Below are positions 5,293-12,361 of a stretch of DNA of 15,302 bases, piece by piece. This DNA comes from an uncultured Bacillota bacterium. GTDB taxonomy: Bacteria > Bacillota_A > Clostridia > Peptostreptococcales > Anaerovoracaceae. The position numbers and the translations under genes are program-made. The notes beneath the pieces were generated by a model that was given only the letters and a program-made list of their open reading frames with translations, ran no database searches and had not been told where the DNA came from. The stretch's first letter is position 1. Each line of letters starts with the position of its first letter. The stretch is taken from NCBI GenBank assembly GCA_946628525.1, contig CAMOWO010000006.1:1-15302 (forward strand). The letters run 5' to 3'.

Positions 5293-6092
5293 AAAGAAAA
5301 GCAGTATTGACCATAGCGGGAAGCGATTCTTCCGGCGGCGCCGGCATCCAGGCGGATATCAAGACTATGCTGGCAAACGGCGTCTTCGCAGAGAGCGCCG
5401 TCACGGCTCTGACGCCCCAGAACACCACCGGGGTCACAGCCATAATGGAGTCCACGCCGGAGTTTCTGGCCCAGCAGCTGGACTGCGTGTTCACGGACAT
5501 ATATCCCGATGCCGTCAAGATCGGCATGGTGAGCTCCGAGCCCCTCATACATGTCATCGCGGACAAACTGCAGCAGTACGATGCAAAAAATGTCGTCGTG
5601 GATCCCGTCATGGTGGCCTCCGCAGGCTCGAAGCTGATGGCTACCGGCGCGGCGGCGGTGATGGCAGAGCGGCTGTTCCCGCTGGCGGCAGTGATAACGC
5701 CGAACATTCCGGAAACCGAAGCCCTCACGGGGATGGAGATCACCTGCGAAGAGGATATGGTACGTGCGGCGGCTTTGCTTGAAGAAAAGTACGGGTGCCC
5801 GGTGCTCTGCAAAGGGGGCCACAGGGTGAACGACGCCAACGACGTGCTTTGCGCGGGCGGAGAGATCATCAAACTTCACGGGGAGCGCGTGGACAACCCG
5901 AATACCCACGGCACGGGGTGCACCCTCAGCAGCGCCATCGCATCCGGTCTCGCAAAGGGTGCGCGTCTGGAAGATGCGGTGAGGATGGCGAAGGAGTACA
6001 TTTCCGGAGCCCTCCGGGCGGATCTGGATCTGGGAGCCGGCAGCGGTCCTTTGGATCACGGATTCGACATCGACAGCAGATTCGCGAAATAG
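5289..6092 (+). CDS. thiD: hydroxymethylpyrimidine / phosphomethylpyrimidine kinase ThiD
   Basis: A 267-aa ribokinase-like enzyme that phosphorylates 4-amino-5-hydroxymethyl-2-methylpyrimidine and then its monophosphate in thiamin synthesis and salvage. Characteristic features are TIAGSDSSGGAGIQADIKT near the N-terminus (substrate pocket), DAVKIGMV, VVVDPVMVASAGSKL, TPNIPETEALTG, and the anion-hole motif THGTGCTLSSAIA with GTGC at residues 208-211. Length and motif order fit ThiD throughout. Some members of this family also act as pyridoxine kinases; the long TPQNTTGV segment favours the ThiD reading. No other thiamin genes lie in the window and I see no TPP riboswitch upstream, so the gene may serve salvage. 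It overlaps the HAD gene by 4 nt. Confidence 0.92.
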   Translation: MKRKAVLTIAGSDSSGGAGIQADIKTMLANGVFAESAVTALTPQNTTGVTAIMESTPEFLAQQLDCVFTDIYPDAVKIGMVSSEPLIHVIADKLQQYDAKNVVVDPVMVASAGSKLMATGAAAVMAERLFPLAAVITPNIPETEALTGMEITCEEDMVRAAALLEEKYGCPVLCKGGHRVNDANDVLCAGGEIIKLHGERVDNPNTHGTGCTLSSAIASGLAKGARLEDAVRMAKEYISGALRADLDLGAGSGPLDHGFDIDSRFAK

Positions 6093-6124
6093 CGGTTCTT
6101 CACGAAACCTTCACTATATGGGGA

Positions 6125-6130
6125 TATACT
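6125..6130 (+). promoter_or_regulatory. possible -10 element before the VanZ-like gene
   Basis: TATACT at 6125-6130 lies 23 nt before the ATG at 6153, in the 60-nt gap after thiD. I find no convincing -35 box (TTCACG at 6099-6104 would need a 20-nt spacer). The gene may simply be read from the upstream promoter. Confidence 0.25.
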
Positions 6131-6152
6131 CACATAGCGGAAGGAGGCAGAT

Positions 6153-6566
6153 ATGGAGCAATTACTTTATTCCATCGTTGGCGTCGTCGCGAGGCTGCAT
6201 AATTATTTCCTTGATCTTAACAACGGCTATGAGAACAGTTTCACGGACAAAGAACTGCACTTCATCATCATAGGTGCACTGGGGATCCTTCTCCTGTTCG
6301 TGCTGTATCCGATATTCAAACTTCTGGCCAATACGGGGCACATCATGGTGGTTACATTCCTCTACGTTTTCACGGTGATGGTGGTGATCGCCTTCGCCAT
6401 CGAGATCGGCCAGGGGGTCACCCATACGGGGCAGATGGAGTTCGATGATATCGTCTACGGCATCGGAGGATTCCTGATGATGTTCGCCATATTCGCCGTG
6501 ATACGAGGGATCTACCATCTCATCATGAGGTGGGTAAGGCGAGACGACGATGATTATTATGTTTAG
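6153..6566 (+). CDS. small VanZ-like polytopic membrane protein
   Basis: This 137-aa protein has three clear membrane segments: about residues 36-60 (FIIIGALGILLLFVLYPIF), 63-85 (VVTFLYVFTVMVVIAF) and 98-120 (YGIGGFLMMFAIFAVIRG). The stretch FAIEIGQGVTHTGQMEFDDI and the following YGIGG match the pattern of the VanZ-like family (E..Q, then an acidic D-I, then G..G). The family is named for the teicoplanin-resistance accessory protein, but most members have no known function. The tail is charged (RWVRRDDDDYYV). The ATG is set by AGGAGG at 6142-6147. The gene lies between thiD and a terminator at 6572-6600. There is no sign of vancomycin-resistance genes nearby, so a resistance role should not be assumed. 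Confidence 0.7.
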   Translation: MEQLLYSIVGVVARLHNYFLDLNNGYENSFTDKELHFIIIGALGILLLFVLYPIFKLLANTGHIMVVTFLYVFTVMVVIAFAIEIGQGVTHTGQMEFDDIVYGIGGFLMMFAIFAVIRGIYHLIMRWVRRDDDDYYV

Positions 6567-6571
6567 AGAGG

Positions 6572-6600
6572 GAGACTGCAAGAGTGCAGTCTCTTTTTTT
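6572..6600 (+). terminator. intrinsic terminator after the VanZ-like gene
   Basis: GAGACTGCA (6572-6580) and TGCAGTCTC (6585-6593) form a perfect 9-bp stem with a 4-nt AGAG loop, followed by seven T's (6594-6600). Confidence 0.92.
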
Positions 6601-6615
6601 GTAGGTGAATTATCC

Positions 6616-6621
6616 TATAAT
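6616..6621 (+). promoter_or_regulatory. -10 element of the acyl-CoA synthetase gene
   Basis: TATAAT at 6616-6621 has a perfect -10 sequence but only a T-rich -35 region that coincides with the upstream terminator tail. A second -10-like TATACT lies at 6633-6638. A CGGGG/CCCCG hairpin with a 3-nt loop (6642-6654) follows in the leader before the ATG at 6682. Confidence 0.45.
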
Positions 6622-6681
6622 ATGTGATATTCTATACTTTACGGGGATACCCCGGATTCTTATGAAAAGAGGATAAAAAAG

Positions 6682-8316
6682 ATGCCTGTAACAGATTATC
6701 TGGAGAGAAATCACAAACTGTACGGGGATGAAGTTGCCCTTGTGGAACTGAACCCGCTGGTGAAGGATAAAATGAAAAAGACCTGGAAGGATTACGATCT
6801 TGTCCAGCAGACGGAGTCTCAGCCATACAGGCGTGAGATCACGTGGAGCGTCTTCGATGAGAAGGCCAACAGAGTGGCGAACATGCTGATCTCCCGCGGC
6901 GTCAAGCAGGGAGACAGGGTGGCGATCCTCATGTTCAATTGCCTCGAGTGGCTGCCGATCTATTTCGGTATCCTGAAGATGGGCGCCATCGCAGTGCCGT
7001 TCAATTTCAGGTTCGATGCCAGAGAGATCAAATACTGCGCAGATCTGGCGGAAGTACAGGTGCTCCTTTTCGGGCCTGAGTTCATCGGAAGAATCGAATC
7101 CATCGAGGAAGATCTCAGCAAGGGCAGACTGCTGATCTACGTCGGCGACGGATGCCCGACCTTCGCAGAGAGTTATCAGGAACTGGTGGCCAACTGCTCC
7201 AGCCAGCCGCCTCTCGTTCGCCTCGAGGAAGAGGACGATGCAGCCATCTACTTCTCCTCCGGAACGACAGGATTCCCGAAGGCGATCCTTCACAACCACG
7301 AGAGCCTGACGCAGGCTGCTCAGATGGAACAGAGACATCACCTGACAGACAGGAACGACGTGTTCCTTTGCATACCGCCGCTTTATCATACCGGCGCGAA
7401 ATTCCACTGGATGGGAAGCCTTTGCGCGGGAAGCAAGGCCGTTCTTCTCAAAGGCACGACGCCGGACATCATTCTGGACGCCGTCTCCAAAGAGAAGTGC
7501 ACCATCGTCTGGCTTCTGGTGCCGTGGGCCCAGGAGATCCTGGAGGCGCTGGACAGCGGCCAGCTGAAACTGGAAGATTACGAGCTGAGCCAGTGGAGAC
7601 TCATGCACATCGGTGCGCAGCCTGTCCCGCCATCCCTCATCAAGCATTGGCTGGAGTACTTCCCGAACCATATGTACGACACGAACTACGGACTTTCGGA
7701 GTCCACAGGTCCGGGATGCGTACATCTTGGCGTGGAGAACGTCAATAAAGTGGGAGCCATCGGTATCCCGGGATACAGGTGGAAGGCCAAGATCGTCGGT
7801 CCTGATGACAAGGAAGTGGAGCAGGGCCAGGTGGGCGAGCTCATCGTCAGAGGTCCGGGCGTCATGACCTGCTACTACAATGATCCTCAGGCCACGGCGG
7901 AGACGCTGAAGAACGGCTGGCTGTACACCGGCGACATGGCCATGATGGACGAGGATGGATTCATCTTCCTGGTAGACCGTAAGAAGGACGTCATCATCAG
8001 CGGAGGCGAAAATATCTATCCGGTACAGATCGAGAACTTCCTGGCCTCGTACGACAAAGTCAAGGACGTTGCCGTCATCGGACTTCCTGACCACAGGCTG
8101 GGCGAGATCACCGGCGCCATCATCAGCATCAAAGACGGGATGGAGTGCACGGAGGAAGAGATCGAGGAGTTCTGCAAAGAACTGCCGCGCTACAAGCGCC
8201 CGAAGAAGATCATTTTCGCGGACGTTCCGAGAAACGCCACGGGGAAGATCGAGAAACCACTGCTGCGCAAAAAGTACGGAGCAGAGCATCTCGTAGCGAT
8301 GCAGAACAAGGGTTGA
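6682..8316 (+). CDS. AMP-dependent acyl-CoA synthetase / ligase (class I adenylate-forming enzyme)
   Basis: A 544-aa ANL-superfamily enzyme that adenylates a carboxylate with ATP and transfers it to CoA. Visible motifs in order: the P-loop YFSSGTTGFPKA (about residues 190-201), CIPPLYHTGAKFHW, YGLSEST (~334-340, adenine/acyl contact), GWLYTGDMA (~412-420, ATP ribose Asp), the hinge region DRKKDVIISGGENIYPVQIE (~433-452), and PRNATGKIEKPLLRK at the end with the catalytic lysine (~519). The length is normal. The overall pattern resembles fatty-acyl, crotonobetaine/carnitine or aryl-CoA ligases; the acyl substrate cannot be decided. No transmembrane segment is seen. AAGAGGA at 6667-6673 sets the ATG. 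The gene stands alone between two terminators (6572-6600 and 8336-8365), so no operon partner hints at the pathway. Confidence 0.93.
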   Translation: MPVTDYLERNHKLYGDEVALVELNPLVKDKMKKTWKDYDLVQQTESQPYRREITWSVFDEKANRVANMLISRGVKQGDRVAILMFNCLEWLPIYFGILKMGAIAVPFNFRFDAREIKYCADLAEVQVLLFGPEFIGRIESIEEDLSKGRLLIYVGDGCPTFAESYQELVANCSSQPPLVRLEEEDDAAIYFSSGTTGFPKAILHNHESLTQAAQMEQRHHLTDRNDVFLCIPPLYHTGAKFHWMGSLCAGSKAVLLKGTTPDIILDAVSKEKCTIVWLLVPWAQEILEALDSGQLKLEDYELSQWRLMHIGAQPVPPSLIKHWLEYFPNHMYDTNYGLSESTGPGCVHLGVENVNKVGAIGIPGYRWKAKIVGPDDKEVEQGQVGELIVRGPGVMTCYYNDPQATAETLKNGWLYTGDMAMMDEDGFIFLVDRKKDVIISGGENIYPVQIENFLASYDKVKDVAVIGLPDHRLGEITGAIISIKDGMECTEEEIEEFCKELPRYKRPKKIIFADVPRNATGKIEKPLLRKKYGAEHLVAMQNKG

Positions 8317-8335
8317 TAAAATGTAAAATTTCGAG

Positions 8336-8365
8336 CCGGGTCCCTGTTTTCGGGGGTCCGGTTTT
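8336..8365 (+). terminator. intrinsic terminator after the acyl-CoA synthetase gene
   Basis: CCGGGTCCC (8336-8344) pairs with GGGGTCCGG (8353-8361) over 9 bp with two G-U pairs, followed by TTTT (8362-8365). Confidence 0.8.
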
Positions 8366-8444
8366 GAATTGGGCTGAAAACAGTCCTATGTCTACAGTCT
8401 AGAAAAGAGCCTCCTTTGTCGTGGCATCAGGTAATGGGGGAACG

Positions 8445-8464
8445 GATATTGACACGTCAAGATC
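8445..8464. promoter_or_regulatory. 20-bp palindrome, candidate operator upstream of the GH20 gene
   Basis: GATATTGAC (8445-8453) and GTCAAGATC (8456-8464) are inverted repeats with 8 of 9 positions matching and a 2-bp AC centre. The site lies about 10 nt upstream of the likely -35 box of the GH20 promoter, where a dimeric regulator could act. It contains TTGACA (8449-8454), but no good -10 follows it. Confidence 0.45.
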
Positions 8465-8474
8465 AGTGTTTGAA

Positions 8475-8503
8475 TTCACGGTGCCCGGCACTTATGGTAA
8501 AAT
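8475..8503 (+). promoter_or_regulatory. promoter of the GH20 gene
   Basis: TTCACG (8475-8480), a 17-nt spacer and TAAAAT (8498-8503), with an upstream TGG that makes an extended -10. The predicted start near 8510 lies after the ATG at 8507, which is one reason to prefer 8531 as the start codon. Confidence 0.5.
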
Positions 8504-8530
8504 CAAATGAGTAATAAAGAGGCTGGTTAT

Positions 8531-10369
8531 ATGAAAGTTCTTATGATCCATACACCAAATAAAATAATCATAGCACTTCTGGCGATCCTGATGCTGCTGC
8601 CGCAGTCCTTCGCGTACGCTGGAAGCGACGAGGCAGCTTCCGAAGACGGCTCTTTTCGCATATCCAAAGAGTCCCGCTTCTACATCGTAAGCAAAGGGCG
8701 CCCGGAGGAGGCGGTCCTGGAGACGGTGAAGACGGCGGACAGCCAGTTCGCGGCCGCAAAAGTACCCTCCGGGGAACCTTTGGGTATCGTATACGGCGGG
8801 GACCGAAACATCGCGGCGGGGGATATCGTCGTGAGGATAGAAGGGACGGAGGAGAGCGCAGAGCCTGAGGACCAGGTAGCCGCAGCGGTTGAGCAGCAGG
8901 GCTATACCATCGTGACAGAGGGCGGCACGGTCAGCGTGACGGCGAAGGCCGATGACGGTCTGTATTATGGCCTTGGGGAACTTCTGAGATTTCTCATCCT
9001 GGAGGACGGCAGGCCTTTGAGCTGCAATATCGCGGAGACGCCGGATACCGCCAGCCGGACGCTGCTTCTCGATGTGGGAAGGAAGTACTACAGTCCGGAG
9101 TGGATCGAGAATCTCATCCGCAGGATGTCGTGGCAGCGGTACAGCGCCCTTCAGCTGCATTTTTCGGATGCCCAGGGGTTCGGGATCGAGTCGGAGAAGT
9201 ACCCATGGCTGACGGAAGGCCGGGAGGCGCTGACTTTCGAGGAACTGGAGAAGATCTGTGAGGTGGCAAGGGCGTGCCATGTAGATATCATACCGGAGCT
9301 GGATACGCCGGGGCATATGGAGTACATCGTGAAGACGTACCGGCAGCACGCGGCGGCAGATCCGGAGTTCACCTTCGAGTACGACGGGACGACGTATACC
9401 CGTGAAGATGAGGGCTTCTCAGACATCTCCAACTACTACGTTTACAGGGGGAGCAGGAGCCGGATGAGCGACGAAGGCATCGACCTTTCGAATGACGTGG
9501 CAAGGGCCTTCACCGCATCCCTCATCGATGAATACGCAGACTTCTTTGCAGAACAGGGAAGCACTTCTTTCTGCCTCGGCGGCGATGAGATCTTCGGATG
9601 GGATTCCGCTGCGGTGGGAGGACGGAAGTTCAGTCACGCAGGGCTCTGGCAGGCCCTTGAGCACTGGCAGACCTATGCTGCGGAGACACTGGGGCAGCCC
9701 GAATGGAAGGGCGCGGATGTTTTCATCGATTACATGAATCAGACGGCGGCGCGTCTTGAGGAGAAGGGCTACCGCTGCAGGATGTGGAACGACCAGCTTC
9801 ACAGAGATGAGGAGCAAAAGGTCGTGCTGGATCCTGACATCGAGGTGGTCTACTGGTCCGACGATTACTACCCGGCTGCCGATCTGGCCAGGGAGGGGTA
9901 TAAACTGCACAACAGCGACACGCGTTGGTGCTACTACGTGCTGCGCAGAGACAAGGCCGGCGGCGACATCATGGACAGGACAAGGAAGAACTGCAATGGG
10001 CAGAACATCTTCGAAAACTGGGATCCCCACAGCTACGGGAAGTCCCAAGATGAGCCGCAGACCATCCCTGATGAAAATTACGCGGGCGGCTATTTCGCCA
10101 TCTGGTCCGACCAGCCGGAGTTCAAAGACGAGAAGACGGTGTGGGAGGATACGGACCTTCGCACCTGGGCAAACAGCGTCAGGCTTTGGGACGGCAGCGA
10201 GCCGGAGAGGCTGGACTTCGATCAGTTCGAGGGATACGTGGAGAAGGTGGGCGCCTTCCCGGGATTCACAGGCGATCCGGGAAAATCCCCAACCTTTGCA
10301 GAAGCCCCGGAGGCTGTGAGCGCAGACGGGAACATCTTCCAAAGGCTGCTCGACTGGCTCGGGCTATAG
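8531..10369 (+). CDS. secreted glycoside hydrolase family 20 (beta-N-acetylhexosaminidase)
   Basis: This 612-aa enzyme removes terminal beta-linked N-acetylhexosamines from glycans or wall fragments. I start it at 8531, with AAAGAGG at 8516-8522 eight nt upstream. The ATG at 8507 has no ribosome binding site and lies before the predicted transcript start. A signal peptide is clear: a basic start, hydrophobic IIIALLAILMLLPQS, and a probable cut after AYA near residue 30. Residues ~50-170 fit the GH20 N-terminal alpha/beta domain. The TIM barrel begins at LLLDVGRKYYSPEWIENLIR, followed by LQLHFSDAQGFGIE, VDIIPELDTPGHMEY, and FCLGGDEIFGW with the catalytic Asp352-Glu353 pair. Substrate-side motifs WNDQL and VVYWSDDYY follow. 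No LPXTG, SLH, LysM or carbohydrate-binding module is visible, so it is probably released or loosely bound. A lacto-N-biosidase specificity is possible. Confidence 0.9.
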   Translation: MKVLMIHTPNKIIIALLAILMLLPQSFAYAGSDEAASEDGSFRISKESRFYIVSKGRPEEAVLETVKTADSQFAAAKVPSGEPLGIVYGGDRNIAAGDIVVRIEGTEESAEPEDQVAAAVEQQGYTIVTEGGTVSVTAKADDGLYYGLGELLRFLILEDGRPLSCNIAETPDTASRTLLLDVGRKYYSPEWIENLIRRMSWQRYSALQLHFSDAQGFGIESEKYPWLTEGREALTFEELEKICEVARACHVDIIPELDTPGHMEYIVKTYRQHAAADPEFTFEYDGTTYTREDEGFSDISNYYVYRGSRSRMSDEGIDLSNDVARAFTASLIDEYADFFAEQGSTSFCLGGDEIFGWDSAAVGGRKFSHAGLWQALEHWQTYAAETLGQPEWKGADVFIDYMNQTAARLEEKGYRCRMWNDQLHRDEEQKVVLDPDIEVVYWSDDYYPAADLAREGYKLHNSDTRWCYYVLRRDKAGGDIMDRTRKNCNGQNIFENWDPHSYGKSQDEPQTIPDENYAGGYFAIWSDQPEFKDEKTVWEDTDLRTWANSVRLWDGSEPERLDFDQFEGYVEKVGAFPGFTGDPGKSPTFAEAPEAVSADGNIFQRLLDWLGL

Positions 10370-10516
10370 CGCCGCAGAGGTTACGGGTCCTGTGTGCCCG
10401 CCGGTACGACTGGGGGATCGCGGATGCTACGGGGACAAACGAGGCATCCCGGATGCCAACTTAAATTTGACATTTTTGTGCTTTAAATCCTGTATGCTTT
10501 GTGATATATTATTGCA
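10370..10516 (+). promoter_or_regulatory. upstream region and promoter candidates of the pantothenate operon
   Basis: Within the 284-nt gap after the GH20 gene, GATGC-type repeats at 10422-10457 can form either GGATGC/GCATCC (10422-10427 with 10444-10449) or GGCATC/GATGCC (10443-10448 with 10452-10457). The second has no strong T-tail, so it is a poor terminator. TTGACA at 10467-10472 has no -10 box at 17 nt. The better promoter is the extended -10 TGATATATT (10502-10510) with TTTAAA at 10482-10487 (17-nt spacer). It would start transcription near 10517, exactly where the leader hairpin begins. Confidence 0.45.
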
Positions 10517-10653
10517 GGATGGGTAGTATCAGGAAGAACTACACCACCGTTACAAGGGCATATTCATCTGATCTGTGCAGAGGCACCGCTTATATCCGGT
10601 GGGAACAAGACGAGGGATCGCACTCCTGAAAGAAACATGTCAGGGGGGATAGG
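10517..10653 (+). promoter_or_regulatory. candidate pan-motif leader RNA with Shine-Dalgarno-sequestering hairpin
   Basis: The leader of the pantothenate operon starts with a stem: GG (10517-10518), GG (10521-10522) and GTAGT (10523-10527) against ACTAC (10538-10542), CC (10544-10545) and CC (10547-10548). This leaves A10543 and A10546 bulged. The known pan RNA motif, found upstream of pantothenate genes in Firmicutes, is a stem-loop with two conserved bulged A residues, often in tandem. I see one good copy plus a simpler hairpin CACCG/CGGTG (10584-10588 with 10597-10601). Near the gene, CTCCTGA (10623-10629) pairs with TCAGGGG (10640-10646), covering part of the G-run (10643-10648) that serves as ribosome binding site. 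Translational control is therefore plausible. The family match is from memory of the motif description and is unproven. Confidence 0.5.
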
Positions 10654-11517
10654 ATGAATATAGGATTCATAGGAGCAGGCAAGGTAGGGTGCTCACTGGG
10701 CAAATACTTTGCAGAGGGCGGACTCTCGGTCATGGGATATTACAGTCTGCCTCAGGAAACGTCGCAGCAAGCGGCAGAGTTTACAGGTACTTCAAGTTAT
10801 GATAAAGCAGAAGATCTCGTGAGAGAGTGTGACCTGTTGTTTCTGACTGTTCCGGATGGCGTGATCGGCAGTGCCTGGGAAGGCATACGAGATCTCGACC
10901 TCAAAGATAAGATAATATGTCATTGTAGTGGCGCCATGACATCCCGGCAGGCTTTCAGCGGGATCGAGGGCACCGGTGCTTCAGGATATTCAGTCCATCC
11001 GCTATTCGCAGTAAGTGATAAATACAACACTTACAGAGAACTGCCGGATGTTTTTTTTACGGTAGAAGGTGATCCCGGGCGGATCGAAGAGGTGAAGGCG
11101 CTTCTCGAGGGGCTCGGCAACAGGGTCAAGATCATCGACCCTGCAGATAAGACCTTGTACCACTGCGCGGCAGCCGTCTCCAGCAACCTGGTGTGCAGCC
11201 TTCTGGACATGAGCTTTGATCTCATGGGAAGGTGCGGATTCACCCAGGAGGAGGCGCGGGACGCCATGAGATCCCTGATCACGGGGAACATCCACCACGT
11301 TTTGGAGGTGGGACCGGAAGCGGCCCTCACGGGACCGATCGAGAGAAACGACACCGGCACAGTGGGAAAGCACCTGCACTGCTTAGAGGAGCAGGACGCT
11401 TTGCGCGAAAAAGAGATCTACAGGCTGCTCAGTCTGCGGCTTGCGGAGATAGCAAACAGACGTCACCCGGACAGAGACTACACGGGGATGTACCAAACGC
11501 TTGAAGAAAGGAAATAA
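10654..11517 (+). CDS. panG: Rossmann-fold / DUF2520 protein, probable PanG-type ketopantoate reductase
   Basis: This 287-aa protein begins with an NAD(P)-binding Rossmann motif, [17 protein letters not shown] (GxGxxG type). It continues with the Rossmann-like features [26 protein letters not shown] and [12 protein letters not shown], then the helical DUF2520 domain (about residues 150-275). In the helical part, [18 protein letters not shown] holds a conserved-looking His/Asn pair and [18 protein letters not shown] is the strongest family mark. The PanG class reported in Francisella is a DUF2520 protein that reduces 2-dehydropantoate to (R)-pantoate in place of PanE. Here the gene sits directly before panB and panC, and no panE is present in the window, so the same step is the natural reading. 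Its ribosome binding site is the G-run at 10643-10648, partly covered by a leader hairpin. The reaction is inferred from family and context. Confidence 0.8.
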   Translation: MNIGFIGAGKVGCSLGKYFAEGGLSVMGYYSLPQETSQQAAEFTGTSSYDKAEDLVRECDLLFLTVPDGVIGSAWEGIRDLDLKDKIICHCSGAMTSRQAFSGIEGTGASGYSVHPLFAVSDKYNTYRELPDVFFTVEGDPGRIEEVKALLEGLGNRVKIIDPADKTLYHCAAAVSSNLVCSLLDMSFDLMGRCGFTQEEARDAMRSLITGNIHHVLEVGPEAALTGPIERNDTGTVGKHLHCLEEQDALREKEIYRLLSLRLAEIANRRHPDRDYTGMYQTLEERK

Positions 11518-11521
11518 GAAA

Positions 11522-12349
11522 ATGAAAAGAACGATCAACAGCTTGCTCAAGATGAAGGATGAAGGACAGAAAATCTCCATGCTCACATGCTATGACTACA
11601 CGACGGCCAAGATCATGGATAAGTCGGGCATAGACATGATACTCGTCGGAGATTCCCTCGGTATGACGATGCTGGGTTATCCGGACACCCTCGCCGTGAC
11701 GATGGAAGACATGATCCACCACGGCAAGGCCGTCTGCAGAGGTGTCGAAGAGATTTTTGTCGTCATGGACATGCCGTTCATGTCGTACCAGACATCCGTG
11801 TATGATGCCGTCGTCAACGCAGGAAGGCTCATCAAGGAGACCGGCGCCAACGCCGTCAAACTGGAGGGCGGAGCAGCTGTTTGTGAACAGATAAGGGCGA
11901 TCTCCGATGCAGGGATCCCTGTGTGCGCGCATATCGGCATGACGCCGCAGTCCACCAACGTGTTCGGCGGCTTCAAGGTGCAGGGCAAAGATCTTGCAAA
12001 GGCGCAGCAGATCGTAAATGACGCGCTGGCCGTTCAGGAAGCCGGTGCCTTCATGGTCGTTTTGGAGTGCATCCCGGCCAAGCTGGCAGCGATCATCACA
12101 GAAAAACTGCAGATCCCGACCATCGGTATCGGTGCAGGCGCAGAGTGCGACGGACAGGTGCTGGTATGGCAGGATATGACGGGCATGTATACGGACCTCG
12201 TTCCGAAGTTCGTCAAGGTCTTCGCTGACGGCAACAGGACCGTAACAGAGGGCTTCAAGGCATACGATGAAGAAGTGAAGGCCGGCACATTCCCTGCAGA
12301 AGAGCATACTTTTAAGATCGATGACGATATCATCGCACAGATCAAATAA
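11522..12349 (+). CDS. panB: 3-methyl-2-oxobutanoate hydroxymethyltransferase PanB
   Basis: This 275-aa enzyme transfers a hydroxymethyl group from 5,10-methylene-tetrahydrofolate to 2-oxoisovalerate, giving ketopantoate, the first step of pantothenate synthesis. The ATG at 11522 follows AAAGGAAA (11507-11514) and lies 4 nt after the previous stop. An in-frame TTG at 11501 would overlap the upstream gene and add seven lysine-rich residues, so it is rejected. Metal-binding and catalytic residues are in place: Asp44 (VGDSLG), Asp83 (VMDMPFMSY), Lys113 and Glu115 (AVKLEGG), and Glu182 (VLECIP), plus the HIGMTPQS and [18 protein letters not shown] signatures. The length is normal and the gene looks intact. 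The product would act in the cytoplasm as a multimer. Confidence 0.96.
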   Translation: MKRTINSLLKMKDEGQKISMLTCYDYTTAKIMDKSGIDMILVGDSLGMTMLGYPDTLAVTMEDMIHHGKAVCRGVEEIFVVMDMPFMSYQTSVYDAVVNAGRLIKETGANAVKLEGGAAVCEQIRAISDAGIPVCAHIGMTPQSTNVFGGFKVQGKDLAKAQQIVNDALAVQEAGAFMVVLECIPAKLAAIITEKLQIPTIGIGAGAECDGQVLVWQDMTGMYTDLVPKFVKVFADGNRTVTEGFKAYDEEVKAGTFPAEEHTFKIDDDIIAQIK

Positions 12350-12361
12350 CGGAGGACAGAG

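Noticed and set aside
5200..5330. Search for a TPP riboswitch linked to thiD
   Set aside because: thiD overlaps the HAD gene, and neither this junction nor the short leader at 3641-3693 contains sequence resembling a thi-box.
6610..8289. 559-codon open frame on the - strand
   Set aside because: Antisense shadow of the acyl-CoA synthetase, whose + strand frame carries every expected motif.
8507..8530. ATG start for the GH20 gene at 8507
   Set aside because: No Shine-Dalgarno sequence precedes it and it lies at or before the predicted transcript start. The 8531 start gives a clean signal peptide.
11501..11521. TTG start for panB seven codons upstream
   Set aside because: It overlaps the end of the preceding gene and has no better ribosome binding site. 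The ATG at 11522 gives the normal PanB N-terminus.
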